From Streptomyces sp. YS415 (GTDB taxonomy: Bacteria; Actinomycetota; Actinomycetes; Streptomycetales; Streptomycetaceae): a stretch of 64,000 nucleotides of DNA. The DNA is taken from the NCBI RefSeq assembly GCF_023544665.1, contig NZ_JAMJFL010000008.1, positions 1-64,000 of the forward strand, given 5' to 3'. Below the pieces are notes generated by a model that did no database searches, had not been told where the DNA came from, and saw only the letters and a list, made by a program, of their open reading frames with translations. Below, in pieces: positions 34,981 to 43,891 of the stretch. Both the position numbers and the translations under genes were made by a program. Within the stretch, counting starts at the first letter, position 1, and each line of letters starts with the position of its first letter.

Positions 34981-36429
34981 TCACCGCGCGTGCTTGCCCT
35001 TCGCCTTCGCCTGCTTCGACTTCCCCTGCCCCGCCTCGGCCTTCTCGGCAGCCGGGGCGGCTGCTCCGGGACCGCTCGCACGGTCACGCTGCGGCTCCCG
35101 GCCGCCGGGAGCCGACGCCGTACCGTCGTCGATCGCCGCGGCCTCGGCACCGGTGCCCCGGCTGCTCCCGGTGCGCGCAGCGGATCGCGCCGCCGCCCCG
35201 GAGACGTCAGCGGCTCCGGCCGACGGGGAGGGCGTCGCTGACGCGCCCGACCGGTCCCCGCCCGGTGCGGCCGGCTCGGTCGTGGCGGGGCGCGGCGGGG
35301 CGGACCCGGCGTTCTCCGCCTCGGCGGCCGGTCCGCCCACCGACCCGGCCAGTCCGACGCCGAGGACGGTCAGGGCGGCGCCGGCGGTCAGCAGCATCCG
35401 GCCCGCCCGGCGGGGGGCGGGCCGGCCGGAAGGGGACCGTCCGTCGGATGCGGGGGCGGCGGCCCCGGCGGCGGCGATCCGCGGTGCGGCACCCGCGCCG
35501 TGCGAGCGCAGCGTGTCCGGGTTCCGCTCGCCGGGTTCGCCCTCACCGTTCACGGGCGGAGCGGCGGACGCGGAGGAGGCCGTCGCCGTCTCCGCGGACC
35601 CCTCGGATGCCAAAGCGGCCAGGGCGCGCTCACAGGCCCGGGCCTCCGGTCGGCGGTTCTCGTCCGCGTCGGTCATCGCTTCCAGCAGTTCGACGAGCGG
35701 CGCCGGTATGTCCGTGGGCATGACCGGGGGCCGGTGCAGGCGGGCGATCGCGGCCTCCAGGGGCGCCCCGTCGTACTCCAGTTCCCCCTTGATGCACTCG
35801 ATGAGCACGAGTCCCAGGCTGTAGATGTCCGCCGCCGGCCCGGCGCCGCGGCCGAGCACCTGCTCCGGGGCCATGTAGGCGGCGGTCCCCACCAGGGCGC
35901 CGGTGACGGTGTGTGCCGTGGTGCCGAGCAGCCGGGAGATGCCGAAGTCCGTCAGGCGGGGGACGCCCGCCTCGTCCAGCAGGATGTTCGCGGGCTTGAC
36001 GTCGCGGTGGACGACTCCGGCCCGGTGCACATGGGCCAGCGCCGAGGCCAGCGCGGCTCCGATCCGGCACGCCTCGGCGGGCGCCAGCGGGGCCGCGGTG
36101 ATCCGCCGGCGCAGCGTCGTGCCCCTGACGAGTTCCATCACCAGGAAGGGCGTCGCCTCGTCCCGCCCGCAGTCGTAGACGGTGATCAGGCCGGGGTGCT
36201 GCAACTGGGCCAGCAGCCGGCCCTCGCTGTCGAACCGCTCCTCGGTGTCGGCGGCCCCGTCCGGGCGGAAGACCTTCACCGCGACCGGCCGCCGCAGGCG
36301 CAGGTCCATGCCTTCGTACACGTCGGCCGCGCCCCCGCGGCCCAGCAGGTCGTCGAGCCGGTAGCGTCCGGCCACCACGTGGGCGGTGAGCCTGTGGTCC
36401 GGTCGGATCGGCCACGAGCGGACTTTCAT
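34981..36429 (-). CDS. Membrane-anchored Ser/Thr protein kinase (Hanks type)
   Basis: 482-residue kinase. The catalytic domain (residues 20-270) has the glycine loop LGRGGAADVYEG, the lysine in PVAVKVFRP, the HRD loop VVHRDVKPANILL, DFG in LTDFGIS and APE in YMAPEQ. One transmembrane helix (MLLTAGAALTVLGVGLAGSV) separates it from an outer region rich in Ala, Gly, Ser and Pro. That region ends in a basic tail GQGKSKQAKAKGKHAR. No PASTA or other sensor domain is visible. The ATG at 36429 starts just before the kinase fold. The target is unknown. Confidence 0.93.
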   Translation of the reverse strand: MKVRSWPIRPDHRLTAHVVAGRYRLDDLLGRGGAADVYEGMDLRLRRPVAVKVFRPDGAADTEERFDSEGRLLAQLQHPGLITVYDCGRDEATPFLVMELVRGTTLRRRITAAPLAPAEACRIGAALASALAHVHRAGVVHRDVKPANILLDEAGVPRLTDFGISRLLGTTAHTVTGALVGTAAYMAPEQVLGRGAGPAADIYSLGLVLIECIKGELEYDGAPLEAAIARLHRPPVMPTDIPAPLVELLEAMTDADENRRPEARACERALAALASEGSAETATASSASAAPPVNGEGEPGERNPDTLRSHGAGAAPRIAAAGAAAPASDGRSPSGRPAPRRAGRMLLTAGAALTVLGVGLAGSVGGPAAEAENAGSAPPRPATTEPAAPGGDRSGASATPSPSAGAADVSGAAARSAARTGSSRGTGAEAAAIDDGTASAPGGREPQRDRASGPGAAAPAAEKAEAGQGKSKQAKAKGKHAR

Positions 36430-36591
36430 CACTGCGCTCCCTGCGTCCCGTTGTCCTCTGCCATCGTCCGCCCGCCCACGTGTGTGCTGCCGATGGCGCG
36501 CCGGCCGTGTGGTTGCGAGCACCGTGTCCACGTGTGCCCCCTCAGCGGTCGGGCATCCCTTCCGCCCCGCACCCGATCTCGTGACCGGGGG

Positions 36592-36620
36592 TTCGGCATC
36601 GCTTCGGCATCGCTTCGGCA
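36592..36620. repeat. Short tandem repeat TTCGGCATCGC
   Basis: The 11-base unit TTCGGCATCGC occurs twice in tandem plus a partial third copy (TTCGGCA), directly before the ribosome-binding site of the DCC-family gene. It may be slipped-strand expansion. A role in the promoter or leader is possible but unsupported. Confidence 0.6.
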
Positions 36621-36630
36621 TGATGGAGTC

Positions 36631-37014
36631 ATGCGGACCCGACCGGTGCTCGTCTTCGACGGTGACTGCGGCTTCTGCACGTCCTACGTGTCGGTCGTCG
36701 AACGCCGCCTCCGCCCCGACTGCGAGGTCGTCCCCTGGCAGTTCGCGGATCTGGCCGCGCTGGGCGTGCCGCCGGAGCGCGCCGCACACGAAGCGCTCTG
36801 GGTGACCCCGACGGGCCGGGTGTACGGCGGTGCCCGCGCGGTGGCGAAGATCTTGCTGCGTACGGGCCGGGGCTGGGCGCCGCTCGGGGCCCTGCTCATG
36901 GTGCCCCCGGTGCGGTGGGTCGCCGGCGCCGTCTACCGGCTGGTGGCGGACAACCGGCACCGGATCCCGGGTGGGACGGCGGCCTGCGCTGCACCTCTGC
37001 CACGTCGAAGGTGA
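36631..37014 (+). CDS. DCC-family thiol-disulfide oxidoreductase-like protein (DUF393)
   Basis: 127-residue protein with the family motif FDGDCGFCTSYVSVVERR at its N-terminus, where the DxxCxxC cysteines may be redox-active. WVTPTGRVYGGARAVAKILL and VYRLVADNRHRIPGG complete the family pattern. GGAG lies four bases before the ATG at 36631. It is divergent from the kinase gene. The biochemical role of DUF393 proteins is unsettled. Confidence 0.88.
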   Translation: MRTRPVLVFDGDCGFCTSYVSVVERRLRPDCEVVPWQFADLAALGVPPERAAHEALWVTPTGRVYGGARAVAKILLRTGRGWAPLGALLMVPPVRWVAGAVYRLVADNRHRIPGGTAACAAPLPRRR

Positions 37015-37094
37015 GGTGAGCCGGGTGGTGGCTCCTCGCCGGAGGGGGTAGGTGATGACAGCACACGACCACCGCGTCTGCGAAGGAGACGAGC

Positions 37095-37562
37095 GTGACC
37101 GACGACGCCTACCTGTTCCTCGTGGATGACCCCGCGACCCCGCTGGGCACATCCGTCGCCGCTGTCGGAGACCTGGCGTGCCTGGAGACGCCCGCCGTGC
37201 AGGCCTGGCTCGACGCGCACGAGGTGACCGCCGCGTCCGCGGGGGTCCGGCTGCTGCCGCCGGAGGAGACGGGCGCCATCCCCGACGGGGCCGAGAAGCT
37301 GCCCGTTCCGCTGAGCGACGAGGAGCTCGACCGGCTGCGCCGGGCCCTGGCGCCGGGCGCCCTCGCCCGTGTGGAGCAGGAGCTGCTGGCCTATCGCGAC
37401 TGCGCGGGCGATCGGGACGCCCTGCTGGCGCGGGCCGCGGCCGCCGGGGTTCCGCCGCACCGCATCGTCGAACTCACCGGCGAGGAACCCCGGACGGTGG
37501 CATCGGCTGCCGCGCCACAAGGGCAGGGCCGTCCGTCGGATCCCGGCCCGCGGCAGCCGTGA
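37095..37562 (+). CDS. Hypothetical actinomycete protein
   Basis: 155-residue soluble protein starting with GTG after GGAGACGAGC. No family is recognised. It is acidic at the N-terminus (MTDDAYLFLVDDPATPLG), with helical Leu/Arg/Glu-rich segments in the middle (LSDEELDRLRRALAPGALAR) and a Gln/Pro-rich tail. It has one cysteine in GDLACLE and a second in YRDCAG. It precedes a small frame at 37576 that has a strong ribosome-binding site. Confidence 0.75.
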   Translation: MTDDAYLFLVDDPATPLGTSVAAVGDLACLETPAVQAWLDAHEVTAASAGVRLLPPEETGAIPDGAEKLPVPLSDEELDRLRRALAPGALARVEQELLAYRDCAGDRDALLARAAAAGVPPHRIVELTGEEPRTVASAAAPQGQGRPSDPGPRQP

Positions 37563-37575
37563 GGGGAGGGGGAAC

Positions 37576-37790
37576 ATGACGCCCGAGGAGACACGGAGCA
37601 GGCTTCGGCTGCTGGAGGACCGGCTCGGCGAGCGCACCCCGGCGCCGATCGAGGGGCAGACGCGCATCCCCCTCACCCGGCCCACCGCGGCGGACGACAA
37701 GGATGAAGCTGACGGGATGCCGTCCGGGAACGACCGAGGAGCCGCCGCGGATTGCTCTGCGACGGCTCCTCGACCTGCGACTCTCACGAG

Positions 37791-37809
<19 letters not shown>
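37576..37809 (+). CDS. Possible small protein, end overlapping tRNA-Pro antisense
   Basis: 77-codon frame with a strong purine-rich ribosome-binding site (GAGGGGAGGGGG) seven bases before the ATG. It starts MTPEETRSRLRLLEDRLGER, a plausible amphipathic helix. The second half is low in structure and runs through the tRNA terminator hairpin and 19 bases into the tRNA gene on the other strand. The N-terminal half may be a real coding region. No family is recognised. Confidence 0.4.
37736..37771 (-). terminator. Terminator hairpin of tRNA-Pro copy 1
   Basis: Perfect 9-bp inverted repeat, GAGGAGCCG at 37736-37744 and CGGCTCCTC at 37763-37771, with an 18-base loop. It lies 20 bases downstream of the minus-strand tRNA gene. 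It is probably its transcription terminator. Confidence 0.65.
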
Positions 37810-37864
<55 letters not shown>

Positions 37865-37964
37865 GTGCGCTCACACACGGTGAAATGCGTGATGGCGCGA
37901 ACAGCACTTTACCGCACACCGGGGGCGGCATCGAAGGGGGCACCGGGCGCGGCACAATCGGCGT

Positions 37965-38486
37965 ATGGGCAGCACATCGTCGGGTCGGGAAGCCGGGGCA
38001 CGGGACCGGGACAGCGAGGGACGGGCACGCAACGCGCGGCCCCGGGACGGGCTCGGGCGGCCCCTGCCCTACGGCGCGAGCGGAGTGGACCGGCAGCCCG
38101 AGGGCGTCGTCCGCACACCCGAGCAGACTGTGGCCGAGGCGCAGGAGCTGCTGGACGCGGGGCGGCCGTTCCACGCGCACGAGGTCTTCGAGGACGCCTG
38201 GAAGGCGGGGCCGGACCGCGAGCGCGGTCTGTGGCGGGGGCTGGCCCAGCTCGCGGTGGGCCTGACGCACTCGGCCCGCGGGAATGTCACCGGCGGCGCC
38301 CGGCTGCTCCGGCGCGGGGCCGGCGCGGTCGACGAGTGGGCGGCCGACACCGGGCTTCCGCGGCCGTACGGGATGGATCTGGCGGGGGTGACCACCTGGG
38401 CGCGGGAGCTGGCGGCGACCGTCGAGGCGGACGCGGCACCGGTCGACGCGAGCCGGTGCGCACCGACGCTGCGCGGGGCGCCCTAG
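37965..38486 (+). CDS. DUF309 domain-containing protein
   Basis: 173-residue protein. Residues 55-125 carry the DUF309 pattern LDAGRPFHAHEVFEDAWKAG and LWRGLAQLAVGLTHSARGN, with the HxxHExxE-like core of a small all-helical domain. The N-terminal 50 residues are Arg/Gly-rich and probably disordered. The function of the family is unknown. It lies just beyond the tRNA, in the opposite orientation. Confidence 0.88.
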   Translation: MGSTSSGREAGARDRDSEGRARNARPRDGLGRPLPYGASGVDRQPEGVVRTPEQTVAEAQELLDAGRPFHAHEVFEDAWKAGPDRERGLWRGLAQLAVGLTHSARGNVTGGARLLRRGAGAVDEWAADTGLPRPYGMDLAGVTTWARELAATVEADAAPVDASRCAPTLRGAP

Positions 38487-38498
38487 CGGCGACCGACA

Positions 38499-38774
38499 CG
38501 GCCGGGCAAGGCCCCGCCGGATACCGAAGGGACACGGCGCGGGCCGGACAAGGCACCCTCGAACCCCGGACGGACACGCGCAGGCCGAACAGGGCCCTCA
38601 CCAACCCTGCGGCCCGAACAAGGCCCCCACGAACCCCGGACGGACACCCCGCGGCCCGAACAAAGCCCCAACCAACCCCAGAGGCGCACCCCGCGGGCCG
38701 AACAAACCCCAGCCAACCCCGGAAGTACACCCCACGGCCCGAACAAACCCCCCTCCACCCCCGGAGGGACACCG
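38499..38774. repeat. Degenerate 42-bp tandem repeat block upstream of cobF
   Basis: About seven head-to-tail copies of a roughly 42-base unit starting CGGCCCGAACAAGGCCCC, with AACCCCGGACGGACACCCC in its second half. Copies start near 38499, 38540, 38581 (only about 29 bases), 38610, 38652, 38694 and 38735. The middle copies are the most alike. The block fills most of the 328-base gap between the DUF309 gene and cobF. No gene is recognised in it, and open frames across it are periodic because the unit is divisible by three. Confidence 0.85.
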
Positions 38775-38814
38775 CGGTGTCGGCCCCGTCCGTGGGGTGC
38801 GGCAGACTCGGGGC

Positions 38815-39600
38815 GTGCGAAAGATTCATGTCATCGGTATCGGCGCGGGCGACCCCGACCAGTTGACCCTCCAGGCGGTCAGGGCGCTGCGGAGCACGGA
38901 CGTCTTCTTCGTCCTGGACAAGGGCGAGGTGAAGTCGGACCTGACCCGGCTGCGCCACGACATGCTGGACGCACATGTGCCGCAGGGGACGTACCGCGTC
39001 GTCGAGGCGCGCGACCCGGAGCGGGACCGCTCGGCCGGCGGGTCCGCCTACTCCCCCGCCGTCGGCGACTGGCGCAGCGCCCGCGCCGGCATCTACGAGC
39101 GGCTGATCACCGACGAGCTCGGCCCGGACGAGACCGGCGCGTTCCTGGTCTGGGGCGATCCGGCGCTGTACGACAGCACGCTGGGGATTCTGGAGGAGGT
39201 GCTGCGCAAGGGCGCGGTGACCTTCGCGTACGACGTCATCCCCGGCATCAGCAGTGTCTCCGCGCTCGTCGCCCGCCACCGGACCGGGCTCAACCGGGTC
39301 GCCCGTCCCGTGCAGATCACCACCGGGCGGCGGCTCGCCGAGGGGTTCCCCGAGGGCGTGGACGACGTGGTGGTGATGCTCGACGCGCACCAGACCTTCC
39401 GCCAGTACGCCGACCAGGACATCGACATCTACTGGGGCGCCTACATAGGCACTCCGGACGAGATCCTCGCCTCGGGCCCGATCGCCGAGGCGGCACCCCG
39501 GATCGAGCGGCTGCGTGCCGAGGCCCGGGAGCGCAAGGGCTGGATCATGGACACGTATCTGCTGCGCCGCAACCCCGAGCGCGACCCGGACCACACCTAG
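38815..39600 (+). CDS. cobF: Precorrin-6A synthase (deacetylating)
   Basis: 261-residue cobalamin-pathway methyltransferase of the tetrapyrrole methylase fold. It starts [20 protein letters not shown] and has [37 protein letters not shown] and [13 protein letters not shown], which fit CobF, the enzyme that methylates at C1 with loss of acetate in the aerobic route. The GTG at 38815 is preferred over the GTG at 38797 because it starts directly at the conserved strand. cobK lies 2.6 kb further on the opposite strand. Confidence 0.9.
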   Translation: MRKIHVIGIGAGDPDQLTLQAVRALRSTDVFFVLDKGEVKSDLTRLRHDMLDAHVPQGTYRVVEARDPERDRSAGGSAYSPAVGDWRSARAGIYERLITDELGPDETGAFLVWGDPALYDSTLGILEEVLRKGAVTFAYDVIPGISSVSALVARHRTGLNRVARPVQITTGRRLAEGFPEGVDDVVVMLDAHQTFRQYADQDIDIYWGAYIGTPDEILASGPIAEAAPRIERLRAEARERKGWIMDTYLLRRNPERDPDHT

Positions 39601-39647
39601 AGCCCGTCCCGCGTGCGGGGACCATCGCCCGGTGTGATCGTGTCCTC

Positions 39648-41726
39648 GTGACCATCGCCGAGGAAACCGCGCGCCCGCCCGCCGCAGAGCCTCCCGTGCT
39701 GGACAAGCGGCGGCGCAACGTCGTCTTCGTCACGATCATGCTGGGCATGCTGCTGGCCGCCCTGGACCAGACGATCGTCGGCACCGCGCTGCCCACGATC
39801 GTGTCGGACCTCGGCGGTGCCGCGCACATGTCGTGGGTGGTGACGTCGTACCTGCTCGCCGAGACCGTCGCGACCGTGCTGGTGGGCAAGTTCGGCGACA
39901 TGTTCGGCCGCAAGGTGGTCTTCCAGGTCTCGGCGATCGTGTTCATCACGGGCTCGTTCCTGTGCGGTCTCGCCGACAACATGACGCTGCTGATCGTGTG
40001 GCGGGCGATGCAGGGCGTCGGCGCGGGCGGGCTCATGGTCACCTCGATGGCGCTGATCGCCGATGTGATCCCGCTGCGCGAGCGCGGCAAGTACCAGGGC
40101 GCGATCGGCGCCGTGTTCGGGGTGGCCACGGTCGTCGGGCCGCTGCTGGGCGGCCTGTTCACCGATCATCTCTCCTGGCGCTGGGCGTTCTACGTCAACG
40201 TCCCCATCGCGATCGTCGTCGTCATCGCCGCCGCCCGCACCATCCCGGTGGTCAAGTCGGCCGCCCGGCCCGTCATCGACTACCTCGGCATCGCGTTCGT
40301 CGCGATCGGCGCCAGCGCCCTGATCCTGGCGACGAGTTGGGGCGGGAACGAGTACGCCTGGGGTTCGGGCGTCATCATCGGCCTGTTCGTCGGCGGCGTG
40401 CTCGCCCTCGGGCTCTTCTGCTGGGTGGAGACCCGCGCGGCCGAACCCATGCTGCCCATGCGACTGTTCGGCAATCCGGTCTTCACGGTCTGCTCGATCC
40501 TCAGCTTCATCGTCGGCTTCGCCATGCTCGGCGCGCTGACCTTTCTGCCGACGTATCTGCAGTACGTGGACGGCGATTCGGCGACCGTGTCGGGTGTGCG
40601 GACGCTGCCGATGGTGGCCGGGCTGCTGATCGCGTCGGTCTTCAGCGGCAACGTGGTCAGCAAGACCGGCAGGTACCGGCTGTTCCCGATCATCGGCTCC
40701 CTGGTCATGGGCGTCGGGCTGTATCTGATGTCCCTGATGGGGCCGTCGACCGGGGCCTGGCTGGAGTCGCTGTACATGTTCGTGCTGGGGACCGGCATCG
40801 GCCTGTGCATGCAGGTGCTGACGATCGCGGTGCAGAACACCGTGGAGTACGCCGATCTCGGCACCGCGACCTCGGGCGTGACCTTCTTCCGCACGCTGGG
40901 CAGTTCCTTCGGCACGGCCGTCTTCGGCACGATCTACACCAACAGCCTCACGCCCAATCTGCGGGAGGGAGTCGAGGCCGCCGCCCGGACCGGCGAGGTG
41001 GACCCGGCGACCGTCGCCCAGGCGGCGACCAGCCCGGAGGGCCTGCACGACCTGCCGCCGGCGGTGGCGGCGCCGATCATCAACGCCTACGCGGATACCT
41101 TGCAGACCGTGTTCCTGTGGACGGTGCCGGTCGCGGCGCTCGGCTTCCTCGTCGCCCTCTTCCTCAAGCAGGTCGAGCTGCGGGACAGCGCCCGGATGGG
41201 GTCGACGGACATGGGCGAGGGGTTTGCGCAGCCGCGCGGCGCCGACTCGCAGCGGGTGCTCGAGGTCTCCGTCATGAAGATCATCGGCAGTACCGATCTG
41301 GACACCGCACGCGATCTGGTGCGGTCCTCCGACACGCGTCTGGACGTGGCCGGAGCCTGGGCGGTGATGCAGGTGGAGCTGCTGACCCGGGTGGTCGGCC
41401 ATGCCAGCCTGGGGCTGATCGCAGCCCGCCGCCATGTGCCGCCCGAGGTGCTGCTGCCGGTCTTCGACCGGATGGTCGAGGAGGGCTATCTGACCCGCGA
41501 CGGCTCCCTGCTCTCGCACACCCACGCGGGTGCCCGCGAGGCCGAGGTGATCAGCCGTTCCTGGGCCGTCTGGCTGGAGGAACGGGTGGAACAGGACATC
41601 GGCCGCCCCTCGGGTACGGATCTGCGGGCCGCCGTCGACACGATCGCCAAGCGGCTCCTGCTGGAGGACCTGAGCAGCGGCCTGCCGGCCCGGCTGAAGG
41701 AAGCGGCGACGGCGGCCGCCCCCTGA
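39648..41726 (+). CDS. MFS drug exporter (DHA2/EmrB type) with C-terminal extension
   Basis: 692-residue protein. Residues 25-515 are a 14-helix major-facilitator exporter with [19 protein letters not shown], motif [11 protein letters not shown] and motif C-like [14 protein letters not shown]. The remaining 175 residues are soluble. Segments such as [20 protein letters not shown] and [20 protein letters not shown] look like a MarR-type winged helix, but no DNA-binding role is shown. It starts with GTG. It probably exports drugs or dyes, possibly with regulation by the cytoplasmic domain. Confidence 0.92.
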   Translation: MTIAEETARPPAAEPPVLDKRRRNVVFVTIMLGMLLAALDQTIVGTALPTIVSDLGGAAHMSWVVTSYLLAETVATVLVGKFGDMFGRKVVFQVSAIVFITGSFLCGLADNMTLLIVWRAMQGVGAGGLMVTSMALIADVIPLRERGKYQGAIGAVFGVATVVGPLLGGLFTDHLSWRWAFYVNVPIAIVVVIAAARTIPVVKSAARPVIDYLGIAFVAIGASALILATSWGGNEYAWGSGVIIGLFVGGVLALGLFCWVETRAAEPMLPMRLFGNPVFTVCSILSFIVGFAMLGALTFLPTYLQYVDGDSATVSGVRTLPMVAGLLIASVFSGNVVSKTGRYRLFPIIGSLVMGVGLYLMSLMGPSTGAWLESLYMFVLGTGIGLCMQVLTIAVQNTVEYADLGTATSGVTFFRTLGSSFGTAVFGTIYTNSLTPNLREGVEAAARTGEVDPATVAQAATSPEGLHDLPPAVAAPIINAYADTLQTVFLWTVPVAALGFLVALFLKQVELRDSARMGSTDMGEGFAQPRGADSQRVLEVSVMKIIGSTDLDTARDLVRSSDTRLDVAGAWAVMQVELLTRVVGHASLGLIAARRHVPPEVLLPVFDRMVEEGYLTRDGSLLSHTHAGAREAEVISRSWAVWLEERVEQDIGRPSGTDLRAAVDTIAKRLLLEDLSSGLPARLKEAATAAAP

Positions 41727-41802
41727 CTGCTGCACCGTGTGAGGGCGGCCGCCCGCTGAAACCCGATTGCCCCGGCGCGCCGGTCACCGTCATGATCGAG
41801 CC

Positions 41803-42210
41803 ATGTCTCCCGCCCCGGTCCGCTTCCACGACCCCGGCACGGACGCGTACCGCTACCGCCACTCCGTGCTGGTCCGCTGCCCGGGCTGCGACCGCGTCGC
41901 CCACCTCGAGGCGAGCAGGGTGATCTGCCGGTCCTGCGGCCGGTGCCGCCCCGTGACGCCGAGCACCTGGCCGAGGCTGTGGCTCCGCGCGGAGACCCGG
42001 CACGGCGAGCTGTGGGCGTACAGCCTCGAACACCTGGACCTGATCCGCCGGTTCGTCGCGGCGGACCTGCGCGAGCGGGCGCCCTGGTACGAGCACGGCC
42101 GGAAGATGACCGTCGTCGCCCGGCTCCCCACCTGGGTCAAGAGCGCCAAGAACCGTGCCGAGGTGCTGCGCGTCATCGACCGGATGCGCCGCTCGGTCAT
42201 CGAGGGCTGA
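41803..42210 (+). CDS. Zinc-ribbon hypothetical protein
   Basis: 135-residue protein. Two CxxC pairs, in VRCPGCDRVA and VICRSCGRCR (around residues 26-50), form a probable zinc ribbon. The remainder is basic and helical (WYEHGRKMTVVARLPTWVKS, RAEVLRVIDRMRRSVIEG). The ATG at 41803 is chosen because conserved-looking sequence begins there. It overlaps the convergent cobK by 14 bp. No function is recognised. Confidence 0.75.
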   Translation: MSPAPVRFHDPGTDAYRYRHSVLVRCPGCDRVAHLEASRVICRSCGRCRPVTPSTWPRLWLRAETRHGELWAYSLEHLDLIRRFVAADLRERAPWYEHGRKMTVVARLPTWVKSAKNRAEVLRVIDRMRRSVIEG

Positions 42211-42943
42211 GGCCCAGCCGTTCCAGCACGCCCGCCACGTCCGGCACCGCCACGACGTCCTCGGGCAGCGGTGGACGCCGTACGACCACCACGGGCAGCG
42301 CGAGGTGCCGGGCGGCCGTGAGTTTCGCCGCCGTCGCCTGCCCGCCGCTGTCCTTGGTCACCAGGACGTCGACGCAGTGGCCCAGCAGCAGGGCCGTCTC
42401 GTCGGCCACCGTGAACGGGCCGCGGGCCAGCAGGACTTCGGTGCGCGGCGGCAGCGGCGGCGCGGGCGGCTCCACGGACCGTACGACGAAGTGCAGCTCC
42501 GTCAGCGGGGCGAAGGCCGCGAGGCCGAGGCGGCCGGTGGTCAGGAAGACCCGGCGGCCCAGGCTCGGCAGCAGCTCGGCCGCCGCATCCAGGGAGGCGA
42601 CCGGATGCCAGCGGTCCTCCGGGCCGGGCTGCCAGCCGGGGCGGCGCAGCACGACCGCCGGTACGCCGGTCGCCGCGGCGGCGCGGGCGGCGTTCGCCGT
42701 GATCGACGCGGCGAAGGGGTGGGTGGCGTCGACGAGGGCGTCCACGCGCTCCTCGCGCAGCCAGTTCGCGAGCCCTTCCACGCCGCCGAACCCTCCGATG
42801 CGCACCTCGCCGGTGACGGCGCCGGGCCGTTGGACGCGGCCCGCGAGCGAGGTGGTCACCCGGAGGCCGGGCAGCGCGGTGAGCACGGCGGCGAGTTCAC
42901 GGGCCTCCGTGGTGCCGCCGAGGATGAGGACGTGCGGGGACAT
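42197..42943 (-). CDS. cobK: Precorrin-6A reductase
   Basis: 248-residue NADPH-dependent enzyme of cobalamin synthesis that reduces precorrin-6A. The N-terminal HVLILGGTTEARELAAVL, the DATHPFAASITANAARAA block and the C-terminal VLVTKDSGGQATAAKLTAAR are CobK/CbiJ signatures. It lies near cobF on the opposite strand. No cobalamin riboswitch is visible in front of it. Confidence 0.92.
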   Translation of the reverse strand: MSPHVLILGGTTEARELAAVLTALPGLRVTTSLAGRVQRPGAVTGEVRIGGFGGVEGLANWLREERVDALVDATHPFAASITANAARAAAATGVPAVVLRRPGWQPGPEDRWHPVASLDAAAELLPSLGRRVFLTTGRLGLAAFAPLTELHFVVRSVEPPAPPLPPRTEVLLARGPFTVADETALLLGHCVDVLVTKDSGGQATAAKLTAARHLALPVVVVRRPPLPEDVVAVPDVAGVLERLGLSPR

Positions 42944-42995
42944 GGGGTGAGCCTACGGCCGTCCGGCAGGCGATCCGCCGGTACCGCCCCACGGT

Positions 42996-43769
42996 TCAGG
43001 GCAGCAGGAGCTGGACGCCGCCCACCACGGTCGCCGCGATGACGAGCTGCTCGAAGAGTCGCTGGTTGATCCGGTTCACAACCCATTTGCCGAGCAACGC
43101 GCCCGGCACGACGAACCCCACGAGCGCGGCGTCGAGCAGCAGCGAGCGGCCGTCGATGAGGCCGAGCCCGACGCTGAACGGCACCTTCGAGACGTTGACG
43201 ATCAGGAAGAAGAAGGCCGAGGTGCCCAGGAAGCCGAGCTTCCGGAAGCCCGCGGAGAGCAGGTACATCGCCATCACCGGTCCGCCGGCGTTGGCGACCA
43301 TGGTGGTGAACCCGCCGAGGACGCCGTAGGAGCGGGCCTTGATCCGGCCGCCGCGGGTGACCACCGCGTCCGGGTCACGCTCGGTGTCGGCGGTCCGGCG
43401 CCGCCACACCGTCACGGCGGCCATCAGCAGCAGGATCACGCCGATCGACGTCCGCACGATCCCGTCGTCGGCCCACATCAGGAACACCGTGCCCGCGACC
43501 ACTCCGCCCGCGACGGCGGGGAACAGCCGCCACAGGGTGGGCCAGTGCGCGTGCCGCCGGTAGGTGAGCACGGCGAGCAGGTCCCCCGCGATCAGCACCG
43601 GAAGCAGTACGCCCGTGGAGGCACGGGCGGGCAGCACCGCGGCGAAGACCGCCAGGCTGACCGTGTTGGCCCCGCTCACGGCGGTCTTGGAGAAGCCGAC
43701 GAGCAGCGCCGCGAAGGCGAGCGCGGCGAACTCCCAGCCGGTGATGTGCCACAGCGTCATCGTGTCCAT
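42996..43769 (-). CDS. TauE/SafE-family sulfite exporter-like permease
   Basis: 257-residue membrane protein with about eight helices. The two family repeats start at FAALAFAALLVGFSKTAVSG and YGVLGGFTTMVANAGGPVMA, each with the small-residue motif of TauE/SafE. The ATG at 43769 (MDTMTLWHITGWEF) or the ATG three codons later is the likely start. Such proteins move sulfite, sulfonates or other small anions; the substrate is unknown. Confidence 0.88.
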   Translation of the reverse strand: MDTMTLWHITGWEFAALAFAALLVGFSKTAVSGANTVSLAVFAAVLPARASTGVLLPVLIAGDLLAVLTYRRHAHWPTLWRLFPAVAGGVVAGTVFLMWADDGIVRTSIGVILLLMAAVTVWRRRTADTERDPDAVVTRGGRIKARSYGVLGGFTTMVANAGGPVMAMYLLSAGFRKLGFLGTSAFFFLIVNVSKVPFSVGLGLIDGRSLLLDAALVGFVVPGALLGKWVVNRINQRLFEQLVIAATVVGGVQLLLP

Positions 43770-43891
43770 GCGAAGACTGATGCTATGCACATTCAACCAA
43801 CGCGTCAGCACGCGTCTCACCGACCGGCGAGCGCGCCCCGCCCGCTGTCGCCCGCGCCCCACCCGCTGTCACCCCGCCGCGCCGGCAGGAC

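Noticed and set aside
38483..38758. 91-codon minus-strand frame with repeating Gly/Val/Arg segments
   Set aside because: It comes entirely from the 42-base tandem repeats, whose length keeps any frame open. No independent evidence supports coding.
38499..38774. Possible CRISPR array
   Set aside because: The copies are directly head to tail, with no unique spacers and no cas genes nearby.
38487..38814. Cobalamin riboswitch upstream of cobF
   Set aside because: No B12-box-like conserved core is recognisable. The region is occupied by the tandem repeats.
39597..41735. 712-codon minus-strand frame opposite the MFS exporter
   Set aside because: It is rich in His, Asp, Gln and Arg with no motif, while the plus strand has 14 membrane helices and MFS motifs.
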